DNA of 43,547 nucleotides from Streptomyces sp. MBT65. Its GTDB lineage: Bacteria; Actinomycetota; Actinomycetes; Streptomycetales; Streptomycetaceae. The translations under genes and the position numbers were made by a program. The notes under the pieces are model-generated. The model was not told where the DNA came from. It did no database searches and was given only the letters and a program-made list of their open reading frames with translations. The stretch covers positions 1 to 43,547 of the forward strand of contig NZ_JAENRY010000107.1 of assembly GCF_016612545.1 (NCBI RefSeq), written 5' to 3'. Positions 26,909 to 35,417 of this stretch are shown in pieces; within the stretch, counting starts at the first letter, position 1; the number at the start of each line of letters is the position of its first letter.

Positions 26909-27808
26909 ATGCGCATCCTCGTTCTGGGCTCCACCGGGTTCCTGGGCCGGCACATCACCGAGCACCTGCGCGCCCTGTCCGGCGTCCAGGTGCTCCGCGC
27001 CGGCCGCTCCCCGGGCGCCGACCTGCGGGTCGACCTCACCACCGCCACCGTCCCCGCTCTCGCCGCCGACCTGCACACGCTGGCCCCGGACGCCGTCGTC
27101 AACTGCGCCGGCGCCGTCGGAGGCGGCCCGCTCCTGCTGGCGGAGACCAACGCCCGGGGACCCGCCGTGCTGTGCGAGGCCCTGACCGCGGCCGGCCTCC
27201 CGGTACGCCTGGTCCATCTCGGATCCGCCGGCGAGTACGGGACGAACGCCGGGCAGCCGCTCGGCGAGGGCTCCGCCACCAGTCCGCAGGGCACGTACGG
27301 GGCCACCAAACTGGCGGGTTCGCTGACCGTCGCCGAGGCCGCCCTGGACGCCGTCGTGCTCCGGGTGTTCAACCCCCTCGGGCCGGGCTCGCCCGGCACC
27401 AGTCTGCCCGGCCGGCTCGCCGACGAGCTGCTGCGCGCCGGGCCGGACGGCACCGTGCGGGTCGGTGACCTGTCCGCGTACCGCGACTTCGTCGACGCAC
27501 GGGACGTGGCCCATGCCGCCGCCCTCGCCACCACCGCGCACGGCCCGCTGCCCCGCATCCTCAACATCGCCGGCGGCAGCGCCACCCGGGTCCGCGAGGT
27601 CGCGGAAGGCCTGGTCCGGATCAGCGGATTCCACGGCCGAATCGACGAGAACGGCACCGGTTCCGCGCGCTCGTCAGCCATCTCCTGGCAGCAGGCGGAC
27701 ATCACGGCCGCCGGCACAGCGCTGGGCTGGCGCCCCGGACGTACCCTCGCCACCTCACTCGCCGACCTGTGGACCTCGCGCACCGGCACACCCCCGACCC
27801 CGGTATGA
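26909..27808 (+). CDS. Extended SDR NDP-sugar reductase/epimerase
   Basis: 299 residues. NAD(P) motif MRILVLGSTGFLGRHI, catalytic Ser in VHLGSAGEYGTNAGQP and YGATKLAGSL (Tyr and Lys), then VLRVFNPLGPGSPG and AYRDFVDARDVAHA. Similar to RmlD/Rmd-type 4-keto reductases and to C4 epimerases. With the dehydratase and the nucleotidyltransferase it forms a three-step route from sugar phosphate to a modified NDP-sugar, possibly a 6-deoxyhexose. Ends in an ATGA overlap with the next gene. Confidence 0.82.
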   Translation: MRILVLGSTGFLGRHITEHLRALSGVQVLRAGRSPGADLRVDLTTATVPALAADLHTLAPDAVVNCAGAVGGGPLLLAETNARGPAVLCEALTAAGLPVRLVHLGSAGEYGTNAGQPLGEGSATSPQGTYGATKLAGSLTVAEAALDAVVLRVFNPLGPGSPGTSLPGRLADELLRAGPDGTVRVGDLSAYRDFVDARDVAHAAALATTAHGPLPRILNIAGGSATRVREVAEGLVRISGFHGRIDENGTGSARSSAISWQQADITAAGTALGWRPGRTLATSLADLWTSRTGTPPTPV

Positions 27809-28473
27809 CACACGGCCGACTGCTGGTTCCGCTGTACGTCCACCCTGCGGTGGACCCGGCGGCGTGGCAGGCCCTGACGCGGGTCCCGTCGCGGTTGTAC
27901 GGGGTCGTCCTCAACGTCGCCGACGGCCCCGGCGCGACCCGCGACCCGGCCTTCGCCGCCGCCGCCGGGGCTCTGCGTGCGGCGGGCATACGTGTGCTCG
28001 GATACCTCGACACCGCCTACGGCACCCGTCCCCACCACACGGTGCTCCACGAGCTGCGCCACCACATCAGCTGGTACGGAACCGACGGCGTCTTCCTCGA
28101 TCAGGCTGGCGCCGAAGCCGGCCTGCTGCCGTACTACCGCGCACTGGTCAGCGCTGCCCGCGACCACGGCGCCGACACCGTCACGCTCAACCCGGGAGTC
28201 CACCCCGATCCCGGCTACGCCTCCATCGCCGATCTGCTGGTCACCTTCGAAGGGGACTGGCAGACCTACCTCGCCTCTGCCGCACCCTCCTGGACCGCGG
28301 CGTACCCGCCGGCCCGCTTCTGCCATCTGATCCACGGCATCCCCGACAGCCTGTGCGACCTCGCCGCCCGCACCGCACAGATCCGCAGAGCCGGCGTCCA
28401 CTGCGCGGTACCTGGTGACGGCGCGAACCCCTGGGCCGCCCTGCCCCCCGCCGTGAGGAAGGAAACCACATGA
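27805..28473 (+). CDS. Spherulin-4/Sph3-like glycoside hydrolase (GH135-type)
   Basis: 222 residues. TIM-barrel signs of the spherulation-specific family 4: LLVPLYVHPAVDPAAW at the start, VVLNVADGPG, RVLGYLDTAYGTRP, GVFLDQAGAE (candidate catalytic Asp) and TLNPGVHPD. Fungal Sph3 cleaves galactosaminogalactan and is required for making it. The start is the ATG overlapping the previous stop; it leaves no signal peptide, unlike fungal Sph3, so this copy may act in the cytosol. Overlaps the GH114 gene by four bases. Confidence 0.8.
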   Translation: MTHGRLLVPLYVHPAVDPAAWQALTRVPSRLYGVVLNVADGPGATRDPAFAAAAGALRAAGIRVLGYLDTAYGTRPHHTVLHELRHHISWYGTDGVFLDQAGAEAGLLPYYRALVSAARDHGADTVTLNPGVHPDPGYASIADLLVTFEGDWQTYLASAAPSWTAAYPPARFCHLIHGIPDSLCDLAARTAQIRRAGVHCAVPGDGANPWAALPPAVRKETT

Positions 28474-29297
28474 GGTGCGCAACCCGTCCGCCACTCCCGC
28501 TGTCAGCCGTGTACCTCCTGTTCACGGGCCTGCTCGCGGTGCTGCTCACCGGGTGCGGCACCGCCCCGGACCGCACTCCTGACGACCACTCGTCAGCCGC
28601 ACGCTGGCAACCGCGCCCCGGCACGGCCTGGCAGTGGCAGCTCAGTGGCCGCGTAGACACCCGCGTAGCCGTCCCCGTCTATGACATCGACGGTTTCGAG
28701 AACAGCGCCGCCGTCGTGCAACGCCTCCACCGGAGCGGCCGCAAAGTCATCTGCTACATCAACGCCGGCGCCTGGGAGTCCTTCCGCCCCGACCGCAGCG
28801 CCTTCCCCGACTCCGTCCTCGGCCGCTCCGACGGCTGGAGCGGCGAGCGCTGGCTCGACATCCGCCGCCGCGCACTGCTGCGCCCCATCATGGCCGCACG
28901 TCTCGACATGTGCCGCGCGAAGGGCTTCGACGCCGTCGAGCCCGACCTCGCGGACGCCTACACCAATGACACCGGCTTCCCGCTGACCGCCGCCCACCAG
29001 CTCGCCTACAACCGCATGATCGCGGCCCTCGCACACGAACGGGGCATGGCGGTCGGCCTCAAGAACGACCTGGAACAGATCCCCGACCTGGTCCGTGACT
29101 TCGATTTCGCGGTCAACGAGCAATGCGCGGAGTTCCACGAATGCCCGGCACTGAGCCCCTTCATCAAGGCGGACAAGGCCGTCTTCCACGTGGAGTACAG
29201 CGAACCCAAGCGCACGTTCTGCCCGATCGCCAGGCGCCTCCGCCTCGACTCCATGCGCAAACGCCTCGACCTGGGCCGCTGGCGCAGCCCCTGCTGA
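28470..29297 (+). CDS. GH114 endo-alpha-1,4-polygalactosaminidase lipoprotein, Ega3-like
   Basis: 275 residues. Signal helix and lipobox VLLTGC with Cys29 as the lipidated residue, so outside the cell and membrane-tethered. The GH114 barrel starts at about 50 (WQWQLSG) and continues with VPVYDIDGFEN, VICYINAGAWESF, GFDAVEPDLADAY and VNEQCAEF. Asp159 and Glu217 are the likely catalytic pair; their spacing of 58 equals that I recall for fungal Ega3. Such enzymes cut deacetylated galactosamine chains, matching the deacetylase that opens the operon. GAAGGAA ribosome site; ATGA overlap with the previous gene. Last gene before the terminator. Confidence 0.88.
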   Translation: MRCATRPPLPLSAVYLLFTGLLAVLLTGCGTAPDRTPDDHSSAARWQPRPGTAWQWQLSGRVDTRVAVPVYDIDGFENSAAVVQRLHRSGRKVICYINAGAWESFRPDRSAFPDSVLGRSDGWSGERWLDIRRRALLRPIMAARLDMCRAKGFDAVEPDLADAYTNDTGFPLTAAHQLAYNRMIAALAHERGMAVGLKNDLEQIPDLVRDFDFAVNEQCAEFHECPALSPFIKADKAVFHVEYSEPKRTFCPIARRLRLDSMRKRLDLGRWRSPC

Positions 29298-29397
29298 ACC
29301 CCGCTGAATGACGACGACAGGACGCACCTCCTCGGTTCGTGAGGTGGGCGCGCTGGCGGCCGAGGACGAGCGGAGATCGGGCAGATCCACGCTGCTA

Positions 29398-29424
29398 CCC
29401 GTGGGGCTTACAAAGCCCCACGGG
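29398..29424 (+). terminator. Hairpin terminator of the exopolysaccharide operon
   Basis: CCCGTGGGGCT-tacaa-AGCCCCACGGG: perfect 11-base stem, 5-base loop, 100 bases after the last gene. No T-run follows. Confidence 0.8.
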
Positions 29425-30250
29425 TGACCGCGAAACTGCGACGCGGGGGCAGGCGGATCAATCGGAATAAGGAGCGCGACATCCACGGGAGCACCCGCAG
29501 CAAGCACCGCAGCCTGACCAAACACCAAGGCGGCCCGGTCGCCGGACCTGGTCTCATTTCCCGCCGCAGCTGCTCCAGCCCGGCGCGCTCGGTGTCTGCG
29601 GACTGGGGTCTGTCACGTGCTGGTCCGGTACCGCCCGGCCTCCGGATGGCTGGGCACTGCTGTTTCACCGCATCGGACGTATCCGGCCGGCAGAGCGAAT
29701 CTGCGGTCAGGGGCCGGCGGAGGTCTCACGTCACAGCTGGCCGTGAGCGGAATGCTTTGGTCCCGATCGTCGGTCTGGGTGCTGTTCCCGCACGGTGTGC
29801 CGACGCAGACCGACTGCCTCGGGCAAGCGTCTCATCGGCACCGGTGCACGATCCGGATCCCTGTGTGCCCGGTGCGATAGGCATGGGAAACGGCCTTCCC
29901 GCTGAAGCCACCGTCTTGCGGTGCATCCCATCGTTCCGGGTTTGTGATGCGGTGTGCGTAAGCGTCACTCCTGCGGTCAAAGGATTTCCCACTCAACGGG
30001 ATAAACAAGTGCTGAGCAGGGTGAACGGTGTTCCGTGCGCGTACCTGATGGCCGCGCCGCCGGGTTGAAGCACGCATGAGTACCGCACGCATGGCCACGC
30101 CGACCGTGACCGCTTCGCCATCTGTGTCCGACGACGCCCGCGCCGTCCTGGAGGACACGGCCGCTCCGTGTGACATAGCCGTACGGGACTGCCGCACCCA
30201 GGACGACACGCTCGCACTCCGCGCGGTCGGCGCCCTGATCCGACAGTCCG
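29425..30250. other. Gene-poor stretch
   Basis: About 825 bases with no supported gene. Several frames are open on both strands, among them an 84-codon frame at 30076-30330, but none has a ribosome site, a family match or a good codon pattern. Confidence 0.4.
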
Positions 30251-30251
30251 G

Positions 30252-31525
30252 TCACGAGTTGAGTACTTCAGAGAGCTGCTCCCGAGGCCTACCGGTCAGG
30301 CTGCCGCACAGCGTGTCGGCGCGGGTATGAACAAGCCCCGTACGGAAGCCTTCGGGAAGTTGTCGCCATACCTCGGTCGCCATGTCGGCGGCGCCCTGCG
30401 GGTCGCGATCCGTATGGAGGCACTGGGCGGCGTCCAGCGCAAGCAGGGCTCGTGTCATGACGGACGGCGAGGTGGTGAGAGTGAGGGCGGCCTCCTGCTC
30501 GGCGTGGGCCTGCTTGGTCTCGCCGAGCAGGGTGAACGCCTGGGAGAGGTGCACGCTGTGCTTCTGCGGCGGGTAGCCGAACCAGGTGTCGGCCAGCCCG
30601 GCTCGGTCCAACTTCTCGATCGTTCCTCGGACTTGGACGATGGCGCTGAGGGCGCCTCGCCGTTCTCCGGTGGCTGCGAGGGCCCGTGAGCTGACGGCCG
30701 CTGCGAGCGCGGAGGCAGCGCTGGGTGATTTCCCGGCGATGCGGCGGGCACGGGCCGCGAGGTCAGCCGCGGCGCGTGGGGCGCCGTAGTTCAAGGGGAC
30801 CATGGCATGGCGGGCGAGTACCCAGGCCAGCATATGGCGGTCGCCGGACTCTGCGGCGGCGCGTGCCGCCGTGGTGAACCAGTGCCGTGCGTCCTGTTGG
30901 TTGCCCCGGTCGAGCTGGATGATCGCGACGAGTCCGGTGAGGCCGGCGGCCGTCCGTACGACGGTGGCGCGGTCGCGTGTTGTGTGGGGGCGTTCCAGTA
31001 CGTCCCGCAGCAGTCGGAGGTCCTCGTGCATCTGGGAGAGGCCGGCTTGCGGGTCGCGGCCGTGGTAGCCGCCGGTGTTCCGCTCGAACACCGACTCCAG
31101 GTAGGAGATGTCGGCGGCGTCCGAGCCCTGCAGTGCCGCGTCGATGCCCTCGTGCGCGTCGGCGAACTCGGGCAGGGCCCCCACGCCGGCCACCGCCAGG
31201 GTTCCGGTGATGAATGAGCGTCGTTGCACGGCCGTCGCCTCCTCTCCGTCCGTCCCGGCCATCGTCGTCCCGCGCTGTAATCGGAACGCCTGTGACACGG
31301 CCCGCGCCCGGACGATCTCCTCCAGGGGATCCCGAGTGCTTCCTCAATACTGCGGTGCCAGCGGGGTGTTGGGAGGCGGGTCTCGCGTTCCCAGCGTTTG
31401 AAGTTCTCCGCGTCGAAGGGCTCTCCGAGCGCCTGCGCCATGAGGAGTGCCGCGTCCTCGCGGGTCAGTCCGGCCTGTTCGCGCTGGGTGCGCAGAAGAG
31501 TCCCTATGCCGTCCGGTGCCATCAT
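30252..31525 (-). pseudogene. XRE-TPR regulator of the graspetide locus, one-base frameshift
   Basis: The N-terminus (31525 to about 31328) carries an XRE helix-turn-helix (IGTLLRTQREQAGLTREDAA, then NFKRWERETRLPTP). The C-terminal part (about 31320 to 30252) carries helical TPR-like repeats (e.g. ARHWFTTAARAAAESGDRHM) and lies in another frame. The expected reading of the joint, GIP followed by LEEIVRARAVSQAF, is restored by adding one C in the CCCC run at about 31324-31328, so a single-base loss separates them. Such regulators commonly accompany tgm-type RiPP loci and are divergent from the precursor, as here. Either truly broken or a base-calling error; if intact it would be about 425 residues. 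Confidence 0.75.
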
Positions 31526-31735
31526 CCGCCCGCTCCCAAACGTGTCGGAGAAGGTGCGCGGTCTGGCCCTGCAAGTGGTCCTAAAGGGCCGGGAATTGAA
31601 CCCCTTGTTGGCACTGGGGACGTACCACGATGCCGCGTTGACTACACGTCAGGCGGTGTTCACACTCCCCGCCTCGTCGATCGACCGGGCCGAGGCCGAA
31701 GGGCCGGCTCCTGGACGGGAGGAAGTGTCCTCGTA

Positions 31736-31984
31736 GTGCAGAAGACCGAAGGCCAGACCGAGCAGAATCCGGCACGGGCGGCGTGGAACCGGGTCGGAAC
31801 CATCGTCATCCCCGATGTCCTCTCGGCGGAGCGGTTTACCGCGATCAAGGCCGAGACCTCGGAGCGCTTGGACCAGGCGTTGCCGCACGTGCACGACCAC
31901 ACGGCCGCCCACCGCGACGGCTCATTGCGCTCTACCGGCCACCATGCCCGCACGACACACTGGCCGCTGGAGATCATGACGTAG
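31736..31984 (+). pseudogene. Short unidentified fragment upstream of the precursor
   Basis: 82 codons from a GTG at 31736 (GGAGG about 13 bases upstream). Reads VGTIVIPDVLSAERFTAIKA, then LPHVHDHTAAHRDGSLRST, and stops just before the precursor. The opening recalls the N-terminus of oxygenase-like proteins (2OG-Fe type) but the catalytic part is absent. Probably a truncated gene. Function unknown. Confidence 0.35.
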
Positions 31985-31995
31985 TGGAGGTACGA

Positions 31996-32244
31996 GTGAG
32001 TGAGACGACGGTCCCTTGGGGTGTGACCCGTATGCGCCCCTACCCTGCCGCAGTGGTCCTGCCCGCTGCCACGGTGGTCCTTGACCCCACGACACAGACC
32101 GGGCGCTGGATCGGTCCGGACGGCCTCGACATACCCGTGATGGACAAGCACGAGAAATCCGAGACGAGCAGCGAGACGAAGACGAAAACGAGCCTGGACG
32201 GCGAACCCGATGAGGGGAGCGACCAGGAAGGTGACACCGATTGA
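31996..32244 (+). CDS. tgmA: Graspetide precursor (ATP-grasp target RiPP), TgmA-like
   Basis: 82 residues. The leader has the family pattern (TTVPWGVTRMRPYPAAVVLP then TVVLDPTTQTGRW). The C-terminal core from about residue 50 is rich in Lys, Ser, Thr, Glu and Asp (KHEKSETSSETKTKTSLDGE, then DEGSDQEGDTD), as expected when side-chain esters or amides are to be formed. GTG start with GGAGG five bases upstream. Overlaps the ligase gene (TTGA). Ring pattern cannot be predicted here. Confidence 0.85.
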   Translation: MSETTVPWGVTRMRPYPAAVVLPAATVVLDPTTQTGRWIGPDGLDIPVMDKHEKSETSSETKTKTSLDGEPDEGSDQEGDTD

Positions 32245-33271
32245 CCTCGGCCTTGCCCGTGCTCGTGGTCTCCCGACTCGATGACACGACAGCAGACACG
32301 GTGACCGAAGAGCTGAACTGGCGAAGGGTCCCGGTCGTCCGGCTCGACCCCGGGGACTTTCCAGCCGGCATCACCGTCACGGCCCGGCTCGACGGTGGCG
32401 GCCTGTCCGGCAGTATGCGCACGGCCACCCGGCTCACGGCTCTTGACCATGTGCGGTCGGTCTACTGGCGGCGACCACGGACCTACGCCGCGCGCCTGGT
32501 CTGGACGAGCAAGCCGCTCGCTGGTGCGCAGAGGAAGCCCGCTACGGATTCGGCGGACTGCTCGCCGCCCTGCCCGCAGCCCACTATGTCAACCACCCCT
32601 GGCACAACCGCAACGCTGAGTACAAGCCCGCGCAACTGGCCACAGCGGCGACCTGCGGCTTCGATATACCGCCGACGCTGCTGACGAACGACGTAAACGC
32701 TGCCCGGGAGTTCGCGCACGAACACGGCCCCGTGATCTACAAGCCGCTCCGGAACACCGACTACCAGGACCCCAGCGGCCGGGCCCTGACCGTCTGGGTG
32801 GAGGAAGTTGACCCGGATGACCTGCACGCCGGTGTCGCCCATACAGCACACCTGTTCCAGAAACGCGTGAACGCCGTGGCAGATCTCCGGGTAATAGCCG
32901 TCGGCCAGGAAGTGTTCACCGTGCGAATCGACGGCTCCCCCGGCCTGGACTGGAGGCGGCACTACGACGCCTTGTCGTACACACTCACCGATACCCCGCC
33001 GCACCTGGCCAGCAGCGTTCGTCAGTATCTGGACGCCTTCGGACTCGTCTTCGGAGCCTTCGACTTCGGAATGGACCAAGACGGCCGCACCTGGTGGTAC
33101 GAGTGCAACCCGAATGGGCAGTTCGCCTGGTTTCCCGAACCAATCACCGCCAGGATCGTCACCGCCATCGCCGACCAGCTCCAGCACGCAGGAGAACACC
33201 TTGCCCACCGACCCCACCCTGCTCAGCGCCGCCCTGGCCGAGGAGATCGGCTCAACCAGTCCAGCCTCTGA
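32241..33271 (+). pseudogene. tgmB: ATP-grasp RiPP ligase (TgmB-like), frameshifted
   Basis: The N-terminal frame (32241 to about 32495) reads VLVVSRLDDTTADTVTEELN and ends at the domain joint VRSVYWRRPRTYAARL. The C-terminal frame (from about 32501) reads LDEQAARWCAEEARYGFGG, then YVNHPWHNRNAEYKPAQL, VIYKPLRNTDYQ (ATP-binding Lys) and WWYECNPNGQFAWF (metal-binding Glu/Asn). Together they make a full ligase of about 340 residues; the break is confined to a few bases near 32496-32503. TgmB enzymes join Asp/Glu side chains to Ser/Thr/Lys in the precursor. As given the gene makes no full protein. Overlaps the methyltransferase gene by about 70 bases. Confidence 0.8.
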
Positions 33272-34337
33272 CCCGAGATGGCGTGACGCCGTCTCGGGGG
33301 TACCACGGGAACTGTTCCTCGGCTCCACCGTCTTCCGCGCGACGAGTGCCGGGTGGGAGCCGGTACAGCGGGCGCAGGTCGGCGAGGACGAGTGGCTGCG
33401 GATGGTCTACTCGGACAGAACATGGGTCACCCAGGTCGAGGAGATCGACGCCGCCGACGCCACCGCCCCGGTCCCCGGCAGCCCCACTTCCTCGGCCACC
33501 CTTCCCTCCTTGGTCCTCCGGACGGCCCAGGTGGCAGGCCTCCGCGCCGGCCAGAAGATCCTCGAAGTGGGCACCGGCACCGGCTACTCCACCGCCATCC
33601 TGTGCCATCGGCTCGGAGCGGACAACATCGTCAGCATCGAATACGACCCGGGTCTCGCAGCGAGCGCGGCCACCCACCTGAGCAACGCGGGATACGCACC
33701 AACGCTTACGGTCGGGGACGGCCTCAAAGGTTGCAAGGAACATGCCAACTACGACGCGATCGTCGCCACCTGTTCCGTACGGTCCATCCCACACTCCTGG
33801 TTCTGGCAACTGAACGAGGGCGGGTCGATCACCACAACTATCAGCGGCTGGATGCTCGCGGCCGGCATGATCCACCTCGAACTCGACGACGGGGGAACCG
33901 CCCACGGCCGGTTCACGGACGACAACATCACGTACATGCTTGCCCGCCCCCACGAGCGCCCTCCTGCCTCCGTCTTCCACCGACAGGACGGTACGACCCG
34001 CTCCACACACCTGGACCCCGATCTCGTGGAGCAGTGGGCAGGACGCTTCGTCGCCCAACTCGCTTCCCCTTCAGCCGAGTTGATGACCTCCAGTTCCGGA
34101 ATCATCCTGCGCGACACGGCTACCGGCTCACAGGCCTGGACCGAGGCCAACGGCTCTACCTGGACCGTCCACCAGCACGGACCGCTCCGCCTCTGGGACC
34201 AGGTCGAAGAAGCCCTTCGAGCATGGCAAGACGCAGGGGCACCGGATCTGACGGAGTTCGGGATGACCGCTACCCCGTACGAGCAGACCATTTGGATCAG
34301 ATCAGCCGCAGGACCTAAGTGGCGCCTCCCGATCTGA
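33201..34337 (+). CDS. PIMT-like O-methyltransferase of the graspetide locus
   Basis: 378 residues. SAM motif KILEVGTGTGYSTAILCHR (about residues 119-137) and the PIMT-like YDAIVATCSVRSIPHSW. N-terminal part differs from ordinary PIMT; the C-terminal 130 residues are an extension typical of RiPP-linked members. Enzymes of this group methylate an Asp in a graspetide, which then closes to aspartimide. The start is the TTG at 33201, chosen for GGAGA six bases upstream. It is intact although the ligase before it is not. Confidence 0.85.
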   Translation: MPTDPTLLSAALAEEIGSTSPASDPRWRDAVSGVPRELFLGSTVFRATSAGWEPVQRAQVGEDEWLRMVYSDRTWVTQVEEIDAADATAPVPGSPTSSATLPSLVLRTAQVAGLRAGQKILEVGTGTGYSTAILCHRLGADNIVSIEYDPGLAASAATHLSNAGYAPTLTVGDGLKGCKEHANYDAIVATCSVRSIPHSWFWQLNEGGSITTTISGWMLAAGMIHLELDDGGTAHGRFTDDNITYMLARPHERPPASVFHRQDGTTRSTHLDPDLVEQWAGRFVAQLASPSAELMTSSSGIILRDTATGSQAWTEANGSTWTVHQHGPLRLWDQVEEALRAWQDAGAPDLTEFGMTATPYEQTIWIRSAAGPKWRLPI

Positions 34338-34531
34338 AGCACTCCTCGGGCCCGAGTTGCCAGTCCCTCGGTCTTGTTCGATTCGAAGCCTCGTGCGCGA
34401 GTAGCACCTCAACACTCGGCTTGCGGCGTGTCAACGGTCATCGAGATGCCCAGGTGGGTGGTCGGTGGGTGTCGGGGCTGGTGGCCATCAGAAATCCATG
34501 CCTGTGGACAGTGGTGTTCCTGGGGCGGGGG

Positions 34532-35034
34532 TTAGTGCAAGGGGACCACGCCCTTGCCGGCGAGGGCCTCGGCGAGGCGGTGCGAGTCTCCGGTGGTGGT
34601 GACCTTGAGCGGGGTACCGCGTCCGTCGCAGATCAGGTGATGTTTGCTGCCCGTTTTCCGCCGGTCGACCGGCGACGGACCGGTGTCGGCTCCCCTTTTT
34701 TCGCGCGGATGTGGGAGCCGTCCATGCATGCGCGGGACCAGTCGAGTTCGCCGGCCTCGTTGAGTTTGGCGAGCAGGATGCGGTGCAGCTGGTCGAAGAC
34801 GCCCGCCTTCTGCCAGCGGTCCAGGCGCCGCCAGCAGGTCTGTCCGGAGCCGAACCCCAGCTCCAAGGGCAGCAGTTGCCAGGCTATGTCGTTGAACAGG
34901 ACGTACAGGATGCCCTGCAGACACCGCCGGTCGTCCACCGGCCGGGGGCCCGGCGACCGCTCGGGCCAGGGCGGCAGCAACGGCTCGATCAACGCCCACA
35001 AGTCGTCGTCCACGATCCACGGCCGAGTCGTCAC
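34532..35034 (-). pseudogene. IS5-family (IS427-type) transposase, 3' truncated
   Basis: First frame: MTTRPWIVDDDLWALIEPLL to the first catalytic Asp (CMDGSHIRAKK). At an A6-G4 run (minus strand, about 34688-34700) a -1 shift continues into DTGPSPVDRRKTGSKHHLI, as in the programmed frameshift of this IS group. It then ends abruptly after TGDSHRLAEALAGKG, so the second Asp and the Glu are missing. It replaces the 5' end of the tniQ-like gene next to it. Confidence 0.75.
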
Positions 35035-35096
35035 ACATCACGAACGGCCGAATCATCACATCGGTCACGCCCGACCAGCACACCTCAACAAGATCC

Positions 35097-35401
35097 TGTT
35101 ACGAGCTCGTAGAACACCAGACCTATCTGGAAGATGGCTGTCCACACTGTGGGCAGCCACGCGCCATATCAGGGCGCCTCATTGAGCGGGCCAACGATCA
35201 CACGCTGCACCCAGCGCAATGCCGGTGGACGATCGCCACGCCAACCCAGAAACGAAAGTCCCGCGCCTGCGGTGGCAGACTCGATCAGCGAGTTGCTACA
35301 GATCCTTACCGTCGGCCACACCCAACACCGGACATCCTTCGCTTCCAGCAGTCCCTGCTTGCCCGCCTAGAACCGCTGACTCCGGAAGATTTCAAGTCCA
35401 G
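35097..35401 (+). pseudogene. TniQ-like protein, 5' part (N-terminus missing)
   Basis: Open frame of about 100 codons without a start. It shows a TniQ-like zinc-binding pattern: YLEDGCPHCGQP, LHPAQCRW and RACGGRL, followed by ILRFQQSLLARLEPLTPEDF. TniQ/TnsD-type proteins choose target sites for Tn7-like and related elements. The start is lost at the IS5 remnant (about 35090); the 3' side is cut by an IS3 element at 35402 and the gene resumes at 36886. Confidence 0.6.
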
Positions 35402-35417
35402 TGAGACGGTCGTGACG

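Noticed and set aside
25210..28494. 1094-codon minus-strand frame
   Set aside because: Antisense of four well supported sugar genes; an effect of high GC in third positions.
29424..30068. 214-codon plus-strand frame in the gap after the exopolysaccharide operon
   Set aside because: No ribosome site, starts inside the terminator hairpin region, composition not gene-like.
30076..30330. 84-codon plus-strand frame next to the XRE-TPR gene
   Set aside because: Weak ribosome site, no family resemblance, and its end overlaps the opposite gene.
31580..31625. tRNA-like 3' half (GGTTCAATTCC on the minus strand)
   Set aside because: The T-loop consensus is present but only three of five T-stem pairs form and no acceptor or anticodon arm could be built.
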